NCBI GenBank assembly: GCA_907163345.1
Contig: CAJQUN010000229.1
Coordinates: 496,001 to 560,000 of the forward strand
DNA: 64,000 nt
Origin: Haberlea rhodopensis
Taxonomy: Eukaryota; Streptophyta; Magnoliopsida; Lamiales; Gesneriaceae
Direction of reading: 5' to 3'
The position numbers and the translations under genes are program-made. Under the pieces are notes generated by a model. The model was not told where the DNA came from, made no database searches, and saw only the letters and a list, made by a program, of their open reading frames with translations. The number at the start of each line of letters is the position of its first letter. Position 1 is the stretch's first letter. This document shows positions 46,489-57,779 of this stretch, one piece after another.

Positions 46489-47310
46489 TGTATGGGAATG
46501 TTTCCAAAAACTCAACCCACTTCGCATGGCGTTTGTTTAGTTTCCGTTGCCCCTTTAAGTACTTCAGTGACTCATGATCAGTGTGGATGACAAATTCCTT
46601 CGGCCAAAGATAATGTTGCCATGTCTCCAATGCCCTTACCAATACGTAGAATTCCTTGTCATATGTTGGATAGTTCAAGGCTGCCCCATTAAGCTTCTCA
46701 CTGAAATATGCAATAGGCTTCTTTTCCCGCATTAAAACAGCTCCAATACAAACACCAGATGCATCACATTCAATTTCAAAAGTCTTGGAGAAATTAGGCA
46801 AAACAAGTAATGGTGCAGAACTCAACATTTGTTTAATCAATTCAAAAGCTTTTCCTTGTTCTTCGCCCCACTTAAACCGAACAATTTTCTTAATAACTTC
46901 AGTTAATGGTGCTGCAAGTGTGCTAAAGTTTTTGACAAACCTCCTATAAAAGCTTGCCAAGCCATGAAAACTCCTAACTTCAGACACAGACTTAGGTGTA
47001 GGCCAATCCCTAATTGCTCTGACATTCTCCTCATCCACCTCAATCCCTCTAGCTGACACTACATAACCTAAGAAAGTGACTTGGTCGGTGCAAAAAGTGC
47101 ATTTCTTTAGGTTCGCATACAATTTTTCTTTCCTCAAAACTTCTAATACCTGAGTGACATGTGTTTCATGAATTTCCAAACTAGTGCTGTAAATAAGAAT
47201 GTCATCAATATACACCACAACAAATCTACCAATGAATGCACGTAAAACATGATTCATAAGGCGCATAAATGTACTAGGTGCTTTAGTTAACCCAAAAGGC
47301 ATCACTAAAC
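46489..47310 (-). pseudogene. pol: pol: reverse transcriptase C-terminal half and RNase H
   Basis: About 280 codons of sense sequence: PFGLTKAPSTF, the catalytic YIDD (in VVVYIDDILIYS), KCTFCTDQVTFLGYVVSARG, then the connection and RNase H with Asp in FEIECDASGV, Glu in DKEFYVL and Asp in VIHTDHES. These copy element RNA into DNA and remove the RNA strand. An ATG at 47389 opens the frame, but its first ~26 codons are out-of-frame sequence, so this is not a real start. The break from the N-terminal half is an extra base near 47307-47309. Confidence 0.9.
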
Positions 47311-48109
47311 CACTCATACAGACCAAGTTTAGTTTTAAAAGCCGTTTTCCACTCATCTCCCTCACGCATGCGTATCTGATGGTAACCACTTTTCAAATCA
47401 ATCTTAGAAAACACACATGCACCATGCAATTCATCAAGCATATCATCTAAACGAGGAATAGGGTGGCGATACTTTACAGTGATTTTGTTGATCGCCCTAC
47501 AATCAATACACATCCTCCACGTCCCATCTTTTTTTGGTACAAGAAGTACGGGTACAGCACAAGGACTCAGACTTTCTCGAATGTACCCTTTTTCCATGAG
47601 TTCCTGAATTTGCCGCTGCAATTCCTTTGTCTCCTCAGGGTTGCTCCTATAAGCTGGTCGGTTAGGAATTGAAGCTCCTGGAAGGAAGTCAATTTGGTGC
47701 TCAATTCCCCTAATTGGTGGCAATCCAGTAGGTATCTCCTCTTGAAATATATCATCATATACCTGCAAAATAGCACGAAAAGAACTAGACAAAGTATTGT
47801 TAGATTCGTCAACAGCTAAATAAGCCTCTTTGTACATAAGCACAAACAAAGGTCTCCTTGCTAGAAAAGCCTCGCGAATCTCACATTCTTTTGCAAACAG
47901 ATTCACTCCTTTTTTTTTCTTTTCGCTCAACTCTCTCTCTTTTTTTGTCACTGAGCTCATCTTCTTTTTTTTTCACTCTTTTTCACACATTCCTCTTTTT
48001 TTTCACTCACATTTTTTTTATCGTGCTCTTTTTTTTTCTCAATCTCATTTTCCACCCTCAATTGATCATCATACACCTGTTTTGGTGTCAATGGGACTAA
48101 GGTAACAGT
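47305..48109 (-). pseudogene. pol: pol: protease-RT linker and reverse transcriptase N-terminal half
   Basis: The first part (48109 to ~47960) is in frame with gag-protease after its stop and encodes a Lys/Glu-rich linker with long A-runs. A frame change within those A-runs gives the frame open from 47960. That frame encodes YDDIFQEEIPTGLPPIRGIE, the RT palm start (VPVLLVPKKDGTWRMCIDCR) and the first catalytic Asp in FSKIDLKSGYHQI. It ends at 47283 after the frameshift near 47308. The linker has the same charged character as the fragments at 25286 and 38558. Confidence 0.88.
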
Positions 48110-49759
48110 TCACCCATCCTTTACAAAAGAATAGCGATTCTTGAAGCCATCATGTGTGACCTTTCTATCATACTGCCAAGGTCTCCCTAATAGTAGGTGT
48201 CCCGCCTGCATTGGTACCACATCGCAAAGAGCCTCATCTCTGCATTTCCCAATCGAAAATGATATCAACACCTGTTTTGTAACCTTTGCTTCACCACAAT
48301 CATTCAACCACTGCAACTTATATGGCCTAGGATGTTTCATTGTAGGCAACTCCAACTTCTCAATAAGCAATGTACTAGCAACATTCGTACAACTACCCCC
48401 ATCAATGATCAAACTGCAAACTTTCTCGTTTATGTGGCAACGAGTATGGAAAATATTTTCACGCTGCACTTCCTCATCCTCCTTCACTTGCATAGTCAAT
48501 GCTCTACGAGCCACAAGTAACTCTCCTTCCACAGCATACTCCTCACACTCTGCACCCTCTAATGATGCTTGTGAGTTGTTGTGTTCCTCACTTTCAGAAT
48601 CTATCTCTCCATCTTCCCGCAGTATCATGACACGCTTATTAGGACACTGAGATGCAATATGTCCTCGCCCCAAACATCTAAAGCACATTATGTCTCTATT
48701 CTTCTCTTGGGATCCATCCACTGGTTTCTTACCCTTATCAACCACAGTATCCTTCCCTTTTGGTGTTTCAAATTTTTGTTTCCCAAATGATTTATCAAAT
48801 CCCTTATTCAAACCAGGTTTCCAAGATGTACCTGAAGTTGAGCTAACCTTAGTCACATTACTCCTAAGACGAATCTGCCTCTCAACTTTTATAGCCATAT
48901 GTACCATATCCTCAAGCTCAACGTAGTGTTGTAATTCGACTACGTTAGCTATATCACGATTCAAACCTTGCAAAAATCTTGCCATTGTCGCCTCTCTATC
49001 CTCCTCTACATCTGCTCGTATCATCAGAATTTCCATCACCTTATGATAATCCTCCACACTCCTTGAACCTTGATTCAACCCTTGCAATCGCTGAAAAATA
49101 TCACGGTAATAGTGTGATGGCACAAATCGACGTCTCATTGCGGCCTTCACCTCATCCCATGTGGTAATTGGTTGCTCTCTATTTCTCCTTCGACTTTGTA
49201 CCAATTGATCCCACCAAATCAAAGCATAGTCTGTAAACTCTATGACCACTAGCTTTACTTTCTTCTCCTTGGAGAACTCATGGCAGTCAAACATTAACTC
49301 AACCCTCTTTTCCCATTCTAAGTATATTTCTGGGTTGTTCTTCCCCTGGAAAGGTGGAATATTCACCTTTATATTTCCCAAATCACGATCTATCCTATCC
49401 TCACCCCTTCCATTATTTTGCTCATTCCGACCACGTCTACCTTGTCTTCTATCACCCCGATTACCATGCCCTCCTCTACCCCTTAGTCCACGGCCTCCAT
49501 CATCACCATTTCTTTGATTCACATCATCGTGCTCTTCTTCGGACTCCGTCAAGTCATACACCACATTTCTACGCACATTCCGATCTCGTCCTCCTCGTTC
49601 ACCCCTCAATTCTTTCACTTGTTCATCTTGCTTATCAAGTCTATCAGTCATCGCTTGTAAGATAATGCCCATACGCTCAAACTGTTGTTGCATGGCTGGA
49701 AGCGTAAAAGCATTATCTTTTTCACCACTACCACTTGAACCATCATTGTTACGAGACAT
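48110..49759 (-). CDS. gag: Gag-protease polyprotein of Ty3/gypsy element
   Basis: A 549-residue open frame starting at MSRNNDGSSGSG. Residues ~20-50 look helical or coiled (PAMQQQFERMGIILQAM); 51-120 are rich in Arg and Gly; ~130-300 form the retrotransposon Gag/capsid domain. A CCHC zinc knuckle has C359, C362, H367 and C372. The aspartic protease region runs from ~445 with IIDGGS (Asp453; GG replaces the usual TG/SG, common in plant gypsy proteases) to HLLLGRPW. Gag packages element RNA; protease cuts the polyprotein. The frame stops at TGA 48112-48110 and stays open beyond it, so this stop probably arose by mutation (a CGA to TGA change would fit) and the family product is a longer Gag-Pol. 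Confidence 0.93.
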   Translation of the reverse strand: MSRNNDGSSGSGEKDNAFTLPAMQQQFERMGIILQAMTDRLDKQDEQVKELRGERGGRDRNVRRNVVYDLTESEEEHDDVNQRNGDDGGRGLRGRGGHGNRGDRRQGRRGRNEQNNGRGEDRIDRDLGNIKVNIPPFQGKNNPEIYLEWEKRVELMFDCHEFSKEKKVKLVVIEFTDYALIWWDQLVQSRRRNREQPITTWDEVKAAMRRRFVPSHYYRDIFQRLQGLNQGSRSVEDYHKVMEILMIRADVEEDREATMARFLQGLNRDIANVVELQHYVELEDMVHMAIKVERQIRLRSNVTKVSSTSGTSWKPGLNKGFDKSFGKQKFETPKGKDTVVDKGKKPVDGSQEKNRDIMCFRCLGRGHIASQCPNKRVMILREDGEIDSESEEHNNSQASLEGAECEEYAVEGELLVARRALTMQVKEDEEVQRENIFHTRCHINEKVCSLIIDGGSCTNVASTLLIEKLELPTMKHPRPYKLQWLNDCGEAKVTKQVLISFSIGKCRDEALCDVVPMQAGHLLLGRPWQYDRKVTHDGFKNRYSFVKDG

Positions 49760-50476
49760 TTTGTGTTCCCTGCAAGAAAAGGGTTAGTATAAAAAGAAAG
49801 GACCTCACAAACACTCCCTCACGTGTTTCACTCACACTCAACTCACAAATGGACTCTCCACTCGTGTTTACTCTCTTTTTTGGCTTTTTCGAATGTCCTC
49901 ACATAGCCTTTTTCCACACAAGATGTTATGATTGCATCGAGAATGGTTTTCTTGCTAGGTTGAAGTGGTTGTACTTCGTTTTTTTTTTTTTTAAAGAGGT
50001 AACAAAAAACATAAATAAATAAAAATCGAGACTTGAACATCAAATTGATCTTAAAAGAAACTTGGGAACAAACTTTAGAAATACAAGTTGAATCTAAGAC
50101 ACAAGGACTAAAAGACTTTAATGTCGGACTTGGAAATACAAATGACTCTTTGAGTGGAAGGAGTAGTCTTGAATTATGATTTGACTACCTTGGAAAGAAG
50201 TGAAATACTTGGAAATAGAATATTGACTCAAAAGGATGACCCTTTACTTGGAAATAAAATATTGACTCCAAAAAATGTGACCCTTTAATTCCTTTTTCGA
50301 TTTTTTTTTTAAGGAAGTCAAGGGATTAAAGAAACAAGAAAAGAAAAGCCCAAAAAAAACTATTTTTTTTTTTAATTTTCGTTTTTTTTTTGGCCTCTCC
50401 GGAGGAACGAAAAAATATGAAAATGAATAGGAAAAACAAATACTCAATGAAACAAAAACCTGATTTTAAAAAACCA
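49760..50476 (-). mobile_element. 5' leader (PBS to gag start), full unit
   Basis: About 717 bp between PBS and gag ATG, nearly identical to 43457-44170. It has T-runs, a CCTCTCCGGAGGAAC palindromic patch near 50393-50407 (CCTCCGGAGAGG-like) and a ~40 bp direct duplication at 50203-50285. Untranslated. Confidence 0.85.
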
Positions 50477-50489
50477 GGCTCTGATACCA
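50477..50489 (-). other. Primer-binding site (tRNA-iMet)
   Basis: GGCTCTGATACCA on the plus strand, two bases from the LTR end at 50492. It is the 5' priming site of the full unit. Confidence 0.93.
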
Positions 50490-50491
50490 AA

Positions 50492-51242
50492 TGATAAGAC
50501 CCTTGTGACGTCAATAACAACGATATGGAATGGATCGTGCTAAAGACCACAAAAATCTCGATTTACACGTTGTAACCATGATATGACTCTTGTGACGCCA
50601 TTAACAACGATATAGAATGAATTCGTGCTAAGGACCACAAAAATCATGATTTACACGTTGTACCCAAGAAAGTTTTAAAATCAAATTGAAAATTACAAGG
50701 TTCGAATGATATAAATTTTGTTACCTTAAACCTCGACCCGTTGCTTAACGAAGCAAGAACCTCGGTATGATGATAAGCACCTCAACCCAATATCTATAAA
50801 GAGATATGAACCTCGGTATCTGATAATAAGCACCTCAACCCAATATCTATAAAGAGATATGAACCTCGGTATCTGATTGTGAACGCCACAAGGAATGAAA
50901 ACCTTGATAAGTTCAGAAATTTGATCTTTGAAGATAAATTTCGAGTGAGAATTTCAAGAGATATGAAAACTTGATTTTTGGAATAAAAAATGATTAATTA
51001 CCCTCAAAAGACTACTATGGGTGCTTATATATAGCCTTAGCACCTTTAATTTGACATAATGGGCTCAAAACAAGCTAGCATGCCACTTTTATGAAGCCCA
51101 TCAACTTACAACTTGAAAATGCATGAAATAAAATAAGTACTAAGCCCACTAAGGCATAAAATACTATTACAATTTGGAACAAATTATAAGAGAAGTTTTA
51201 AGCAGCCCGAGTACAAAAACTTGTAATAATTCAATTGATTCA
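50492..51242 (-). mobile_element. LTR type III, 5' LTR of the full unit
   Basis: 751 bp, about 1% different by eye from 44186-44939 (roughly eight or nine substitutions and two small indels). TATATATA is at 51026-51033, the hairpin array at 50730-50873, and the ~87 bp terminal duplication is present. It is preceded on the minus strand by pol tail, not by target DNA, so it is not the outer end of an insertion. Confidence 0.88.
50730..50873 (-). repeat. Hairpin array in LTR type III, second copy
   Basis: Same three units as 44407-44570: TTGCTT/AAGCAA then ATATCT/AGATAT twice. All stems are intact. Confidence 0.73.
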
Positions 51243-51468
51243 CTCTTCTTCTTGAACTTGGAGTAGATTCAGCATTGTATGATCATTTGTCATAAATTGT
51301 CTTGACTTAGAGTGTTCCTTTGTTATGGTGTGCAGTACGAAGCTTAGCAATGAGTTGGCCAACATTTTAGCTCGTGCTCTTGTAATTGGTCCACTTGGAA
51401 TTAGAGGAATCGTATGTACCTCTCCTTGATTAACTCCTTCTTCATCATACACTCGTAGATCTTCATCA
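51243..51468 (-). pseudogene. pol: pol C-terminal tail of the preceding tandem unit
   Basis: About 226 bp matching 44940-45165: residues from EDLRVYDEEG to QVQEEE, with GPITRARAKMLANSLLSF where the other copy has GPITTIRGKMLANSLLSF. Upstream of EDLRVY the frame runs directly into satellite A, giving a chance open frame of 133 codons (51641-51240). The break is in the middle of pol and has no LTR end or target duplication. Confidence 0.88.
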
Positions 51469-54400
51469 TGTCTTGAGTACATAATTTTTTTGGTTGGAAG
51501 AAGATTTTGAGAAATTTTTACAACTGACGTAAGCTTTTCTGATTTTTTTTTATAAATTTTGATTTCGTATGAATATTCGACAATATGTTTTGAGTACATC
51601 ATTTTCTTGTTTGAAAGAAGCTTTTTGAGAAATTTTCCCAATTACGGATGTTTATATGATTTTTTTGATAAATTTCGATTTCGTTTGAATATTCGAGTAT
51701 GTGTCTGGAGTACAAAATTTTCTTGGTTGGAAGGAAGTGTTTGAAAAAGTTATATAATTACGGATGTTTTTTTAATTTTTTGATAAATTTCGATTTCATG
51801 CGAATATTCGAGTATATGTCTTGAGTAAATCATTTCTTGGTTGGAAGAAGTTTTTGAGAAATTTTCACAATTACGGACGTTTTTTTGATAGATTTCGATT
51901 ACTTGCGAATATTAGAGTATGCGTATTGAGTACATCATTTTGTTGGTTGGATGACGTTTTTGAGAAATTTTCACAATTACGGACTTTTTTTAATTTTTTT
52001 GACAAAATTCGATTTCGTGCCAATATTCGAGTATTTGTCTTGAGTACATAATTTTCTTGATTCGAAGAAGGTTTTGAGAAATTTTCACAAATGACATAAG
52101 TTTTTTTATTTTTTTATAAATTTCAATTTTCTGCGAATATTCGACTATATGTTTTAGTACGTCATTTTCTTGGTTGGAAGAAGTTTTTGAGAAATTTTCA
52201 TAATTACGGACGTTTTGTTAATTTGTTTTTGATAAGTTTCGATATCGTGTGAATATTCGAATATATGTCTTTAGTACATCATTTTTTTGGAAAGTTTTTG
52301 AGAAATTTTAACAATTACGGACGTTTTTTTTTCATTTATTGATAAATTTTGATTTCGTGCGAATATTCAAGTATGTGTTTTGAGTACATAATTATCATGG
52401 TCGGAAAAAGATTTTGAGAAATTTTCACAATTACGGATGTTTATCGATTTTTTTGATAAATTTCAATTTCGTGCGAATATTCAAATATATGTTTTGAGTA
52501 CATCATTTCCTTGATTGGAAGATGTTTTTGAGAAATTTTTCAATTACAGACGTTTTTTCATTTATTGATAAATTTCGATTTCGTGCAAATATTCGAGTAT
52601 GTGTTTTGAGTACTTAATTTTCTTGGTATAAGATGGTTTTGATAAATTTTCACAATTACGGATGTTTTTGATTTTTTGATAAATCTCGATTTCGTACGAA
52701 TATTCGAGTATGTTTCTTGAATACATAATTTTCTTGGTTGGAAGAAAGTTTTGAGATATTTTTAGAGCTATGTAAAATTTTTGATTTTTTTTATAAATTT
52801 CGATTTCGTGCGAATATTCGGGTATGTGTCTTGTGTACATCATTTTCTTGGTTAGATGAAGTTTTCGAGAAATGTTCAAAATTACGGACGTTTTTTGGTT
52901 TTTTGATAAATTTCGATTTCGTGCGAATATTCGAGTATGTGTCTTGAGTACATAATTTTTTTGGTTGGAAGAAGGTTTTGAGAAATTTTCACAACTGACG
53001 TAATTTTTTTGATTTTTTTTTTATAAATTTTGATTTCGTGCGAATATTCGACAATATGGTTTGAGTACATCATTTTCTTGGTTGAAAAAAGTTTTTGAGA
53101 AATTTTCACAAATGGGGTTTTTGAGAAATTTTCACAGTTACGGATGTTTTTTAGATTTTTTTGTTAAATTTCGATTTCGTGCGAATATTTGAGTATGTGT
53201 CTTGAATATATAATTTTTCTTGGTTCGAAGAAGATTTTGAGAAATTTTCACAAATGACGTAAGTTTTTTTATTTTTTTTATGATTTTTCGATTTCGTGCG
53301 AATATTCGAATATATGTCTTGCTTACATAATTTTCTTGGGTGGCAGAAGTTTTTGAGAAATGTTAACAATTACGAACGTTTTTTTCATTTATTGATAAAT
53401 TTTGATTTCGTGCGAATATTCGAGTATGTGTTTTGAGTACATATTTTCTTGGTCGGAAGAAGGTTTTGAGAAATTTTCATAATTACGGACGTTTTTTTTA
53501 TTTTTTGATAAATTTCGATTTCGTGCGAATATTCGAATATATGTCTTGATGTAAGTACATCATTTTCTTGGTTGGAAGAAGTTTTTGAGAAATTTCACAA
53601 GTACGGACGTTTTTTTGATTTTTTTTGATAAATCTCGATTTCTAACTAATATTCGAGTATGTGTCTAGAGCACATAAATTTCTTGGTAGGAAGAAAGTTC
53701 ATAAGCAACCGAACCGGCAGAAGTCGATTTTTAGAAATTTTTAGAGCTACATAAATTTTTTGATTTTTTGATAAATTTTGATTTCGTGCAAATATTAGAT
53801 TATTTGTCTTGAGTACATCATTTTCTTTTGTGGAAGAAGTTTTTGATAAATTTTCACAATTACGCACATTTTTTTGAATTTTTTTGTAAATTTCGATTTC
53901 CTGTGAATATTCTAGTATGTGTCTTGAGTACATCATTTTCTTGGTTGGATGAAGTTTTTGAGAAATTCAAAATTACGGACGTTTTTTTTTTTGATAAATC
54001 TCGATTTCGTGTGAATATTCGAGTATTTGTCTTGTGTACATAATGTTTTTGGTTGGAAGAATGATTTGAGAAATTTTCACAACTGACGTAAGTTTTTTGA
54101 TTTTTTTTATAAATTTTGATTTCTTGCGAATATTCGAGTATGTGTCTTGAGTACATCATTTTCTTGGTTGGATGAAGTTTTTGATAAATTTCGATTACGT
54201 TCAAATATTCGAATAAGTATCTGGAGAACATAATTTTCTTGGTTGGAAGGAATGGTTTGAGAAATTTACACAATTACGAATTTTTTTTGATAAATTTCGA
54301 TTTCGTGTGAATATTAGAGTATATGTCTGGAGTACATCGTTTCTTGGTTGGAAGAAGTTTTTGAGAAATTTTCACAATTACGGATGTTTTTCAGATTTTT

Positions 54401-57102
54401 TGATAAATTCGATTATGTTCAAATGTTCGAGTATGTGTCTGGAGCACATAATTTTCTTGGTTGGAAGGAAGTGTTTGAGAAATTTTCACAATTATGGATT
54501 TTTTTTATTTTTTTGATAAATTTCTTTTCGTGCGAATATTCGAGTATATGTCTTGAGTACATCATTCTTGGTTAGAAGAAGTTTTTGAGAAATTTTCACA
54601 ATTACGGACGTTTTTTTATTTTTTAATAAATTTCGATTTCCTGCGAATATTCGAGTATGAGTCTTAGTACATAATATTTTTTTGTTGTAAGAAGGTTTTT
54701 GAGAAATTCACAATTAACGTAAGTTATTTGATTTTTTAAAATTTTGATTTCGTGCGAATAGTCGACTACATGTTTTGAGTACATCATATTCTTAGTTGTA
54801 AGAAGTTTTTGAGAAATTTTCACAAGTAAGGATATTTTTTTTATTTTTTTGAGAAATTTCGATTTCTTGCGAATATTCGAGTATATGTCTTGAGTACATA
54901 ATTTTCTTGATTGGAAAGAAGTTTTTGAGAAATTTTCAGAAATTACGTATGTTTTTTATTTTTAGATAAATTCCGATTTCGTGAGAATATTCGAGTATTT
55001 GTCTTGAGTACATAGTTTTCTTGGTTGGAAGAATATTGTTAGAAATTTTTACAAATTACGTAAGTTTTTTGATTTTTTGATAAATTACGATTTTATGCGA
55101 ATATTCGAGTATATGTCTTTTTGTACATTATTTTTTTTGTTGGAAGAGTTTTTCAGACAGGTTCACAATTATGGACGTTTTTTCTGATTTTTTGATAAAT
55201 TTCGATTTCGTGCGATTATTCGAGTATGTGTCTTGAGTACGGAATTTTCTTGTTGGAAGAAAGTTTTGAAAAATTTTAACAAATGACGTAAGTTTTTTGA
55301 TTTTTTGATTAATTTTGATTTCATGCTAATATCCGAGTATATGTATTGAGTATATTATTTTCTAGGTTGGAAGAATGTGTCTTGAGTACATCATTTTCTT
55401 GGTTAGATGAAGTATTTGAGAAATTTTCTCAATTAAGGATGTTTTTGGACTTTTTGATAAATTTCAATTTCTTTCGAATATTCTAATATATATCTTGAGT
55501 ACATCATTTTCTCGGTTGGAAGAAGTTGTTGAGAAATTTTGAAAATTAGGGTCTTTTTTTCGATTTTTTTTTATAAATCTTTATTTCGGATGAAGATTCG
55601 AGTATGTGTCTTGAATACATAATTTTCTTCTTTGGAGGTGTTTTGAGAAATTACGTAAGTTTTTTGATTTTTTGATAAATTTAGATTTCGTGCGAATATT
55701 TGAGTATGTGTCTTGAGTGCATAATTATCTTGGTTGGAAGAAGGTTTTGAGAAATTTTCACAAATGACGAAAGTTTTTTGATTTTTTATAAATTTTTATT
55801 TCGTGCGAATATTCGACTATATGTTTTTAGTGCATCAATTTCATGGTTGGAAAAAGTTTTTGAGAAATTTTCACATTTACGGTCGTTTTTGATTTGTTGA
55901 TAGAGTTCGATTTCGTGCGATTATTAAAGTATGTCTATTGTGTACATCCTTTTCTTGGTTGGATGAACTATTTGAGAAATTTTCATAATTACGGACGTTT
56001 TTTGGGTTTTTGATAAATTTCGATTACGTGTGAATATTCTAGTATATGTCTTAAGTATACATTTTCTATGTTGGAAGAAGTTTTTTTGAGAAATTTTGAA
56101 AATTACGGAAATTTTTTTCATAAATCTTGATTTTGTGTGAATATTCGAGTATGTATCTTGATTATATAATTTTCTTGGTTGGAAGAAAGTTTCGAGAAAT
56201 TTTCAAAAATTACGCAAGTTTTTGATTTTTTGATAAATTTCGATATCGTGATAGTATTCGAGTATTTGTCTTGAGTACATAATTTTCATGGTTGGAAGAT
56301 GTTTTTGAAAAAATTCACAATTATGGACATTTTTTTGATTTTTTGATAAATTTCGATTTTCAGCGAATATTCGAGTATATGTCTTGAGGACATACTTTTC
56401 TTGGTTGGAAGAAGGTTTTGAGATATTTTCACAAATGACTTACTTTTTTTGATTTTCTGATAAATTTCGATTTCGTGGCATATTCGAGTATATGTCTTGA
56501 GTACATCATTTTTATTTGGAAGAAGTTTTTGAGAAATTTTCAAAATTACGGACGTATTTTTGATAAATTTCGATTTCTTGCGAATAGTCGAGTATGTTGT
56601 TTGAGTACATAATTTTCTTGATTCGAAGATGGTTTTGAGAAATTTTCACAAATGAAGTAAGTTTTTTTTATATTTTTTTTATAAATTTCGATTCCGTGCG
56701 AATATTGGAGTATATGTTTTTATTACGTCATTTTCTTGGTTGGAAGAAGTTTTTGAGAAATTTTCACATTTACGGACGTTTTTTTGATTTTTTGATAAAT
56801 TTCGATTTCGTGCGAATATTCGAGTACGTGTTTTGAGTACATCATTTTCTTGGTTGGAAGAAGGTTTTGATAAATTTTCATAAATGACGTAAGTTTTTTT
56901 ATTTTTTGATAAATTTCAATTTCGTGTGAATATTCAACTATATGTTTTGAGTACATCATTTTCTATGTTGGAAGAAGTTTTTTTAAGAAATTTTGAAAAT
57001 TACGGATGTTTTTTTTTTTCATAAATCTTGATTTCATGTGAATATTCGAGTATGCGTCTTGAGTACATAATTTTCTGGTTGGAACAAGTTTCGAGAAAAT
57101 AA
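51469..57102 (+). repeat. Satellite A array, forward (duplicate of 19545-24943)
   Basis: About 50 monomers aligned in order with 19545-24943. Differences include an extra monomer at about 52130-52250, an extra piece at 52620-52730 and loss of one monomer near 54630. It shares the filler (53698-53730) and odd monomers. No gene seen. Confidence 0.92.
53698..53730. other. Short GC-rich filler in satellite A, second copy
   Basis: Contains GCAACCGAACCGGCAGAAGT in the same monomer context as 21428-21457. Confidence 0.7.
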
Positions 57103-57162
57103 AAATTTCTTACAACCAAATTTTCGAGTATCTCTCTTCGTAAACAAATTCACATTATGGAT
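57103..57162 (+). repeat. Satellite B stub
   Basis: About 60 bp (TTCTTACAACCAAATTTTCG, CTCTTCGTAAACAAATTCAC) matching the A-to-B change at 24944, then cut off where retrotransposon sequence begins after CATTATGG. Confidence 0.8.
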
Positions 57163-57239
57163 AATTAATTTGCGATCGATTTATTTGATTCTACTCTATT
57201 GCATGATTTGAGGACAAATCATTTTAAAGAGAGGGAGAA
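57163..57239 (+). mobile_element. 3' end of internal region and polypurine tract of an LTR II element
   Basis: GATTTGAGGACAAATCATTT then AAAGAGAGGGAGAA at 57226-57239, the usual plant gypsy 3' internal end and polypurine tract, directly followed by the LTR start TGATGTGATCC. The rest of the internal region is missing. Confidence 0.75.
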
Positions 57240-57779
57240 TGATGTGATCCATACACAATGATCAATAAGCAAACTATTGGTGAAAAATTAAAGATCTTCA
57301 AAGCTTACAAATTGTCGATGATAGCAGAAGTTGAAGATCAAAATATCGAAAAATTTAAGCAGTGCAAGAGAATGAAAGATTATGCATGGTAGTTTAAATT
57401 ATTGGCTTTCCTTTTTTATTTGCCAATTTTCGTTTGTTATTTTCAGCTACTTAAGGAGCTAATTTTATTTCCTTTCGTTTAACCTTAATTATGCAAGATT
57501 ATCTAGCCTTAATTAAGATCGTTATTTTAGGAAGTTTTTGTTTAATTTACATCCTATAAAATGACTCTTTTGCAATGAAATAAATAAGATCATTATTCAA
57601 TAAATTGTGAGTGTAAAATTCTCTTTGGTTCTTTGACGAACTATTCGAACTGAACTGAATTTTCCTTGGTGTTCATCATCGACTTATCAAACGGACTTCC
57701 ACTACCGTTTGTGGCGTCTTCCTTATACCAAGGTTCTTTTTTCACATTAAACAATGGTTCTTGGGCGAGGTTCATATCA
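57240..57779 (+). mobile_element. LTR type II, complete 3' LTR
   Basis: 540 bp from TGATGTGATCC to GGTTCATATCA. The start matches LTR type I (TGATGTGA) and the end matches the two other type II copies at 39199 and 29191. TATAAAA lies at 57555-57561 with AATAAA sequences shortly after. Hairpin repeats near the end are reduced compared with 39062-39150. Satellite B follows at once (ACCCAGCTTATATATT). Confidence 0.83.

Larger units (their letters stand above)
42823..51468 (-). mobile_element. Head-to-tail Ty3/gypsy retrotransposon block
   Basis: On the minus strand the order is pol tail (51468-51243), LTR (51242-50492), PBS, leader, gag-protease, pol, polypurine tract, LTR (44939-44186), PBS, leader and gag head (43456-42823). 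Corresponding points are exactly 6303 bp apart (gag start 49759/43456; pol end 51240/44937), so this is one full unit plus parts of its neighbours in a tandem. Repeated parts differ by only about 1% by eye. Outer edges lie in pol and gag, not at LTR ends. The RT and integrase motifs identify Ty3/gypsy; no chromodomain is visible. The CRM/Reina-like group is possible but not proven. Confidence 0.92.

Noticed and set aside
47960..48110. Programmed frameshift or readthrough between gag-protease and pol
   Set aside because: The pol breaks are many and scattered, and the gag-protease frame continues open past the TGA, which fits decay of one long frame better than a designed signal.
48141..49665. 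Plus-strand frames opposite gag (up to 169 codons)
   Set aside because: Antisense shadows of the Gag-protease frame; no known motif, and both gag copies simply repeat them.
51240..51641. 133-codon minus-strand frame joining satellite A to a pol tail
   Set aside because: A chance fusion at the rearrangement junction; the N-terminal part is the usual satellite frame.
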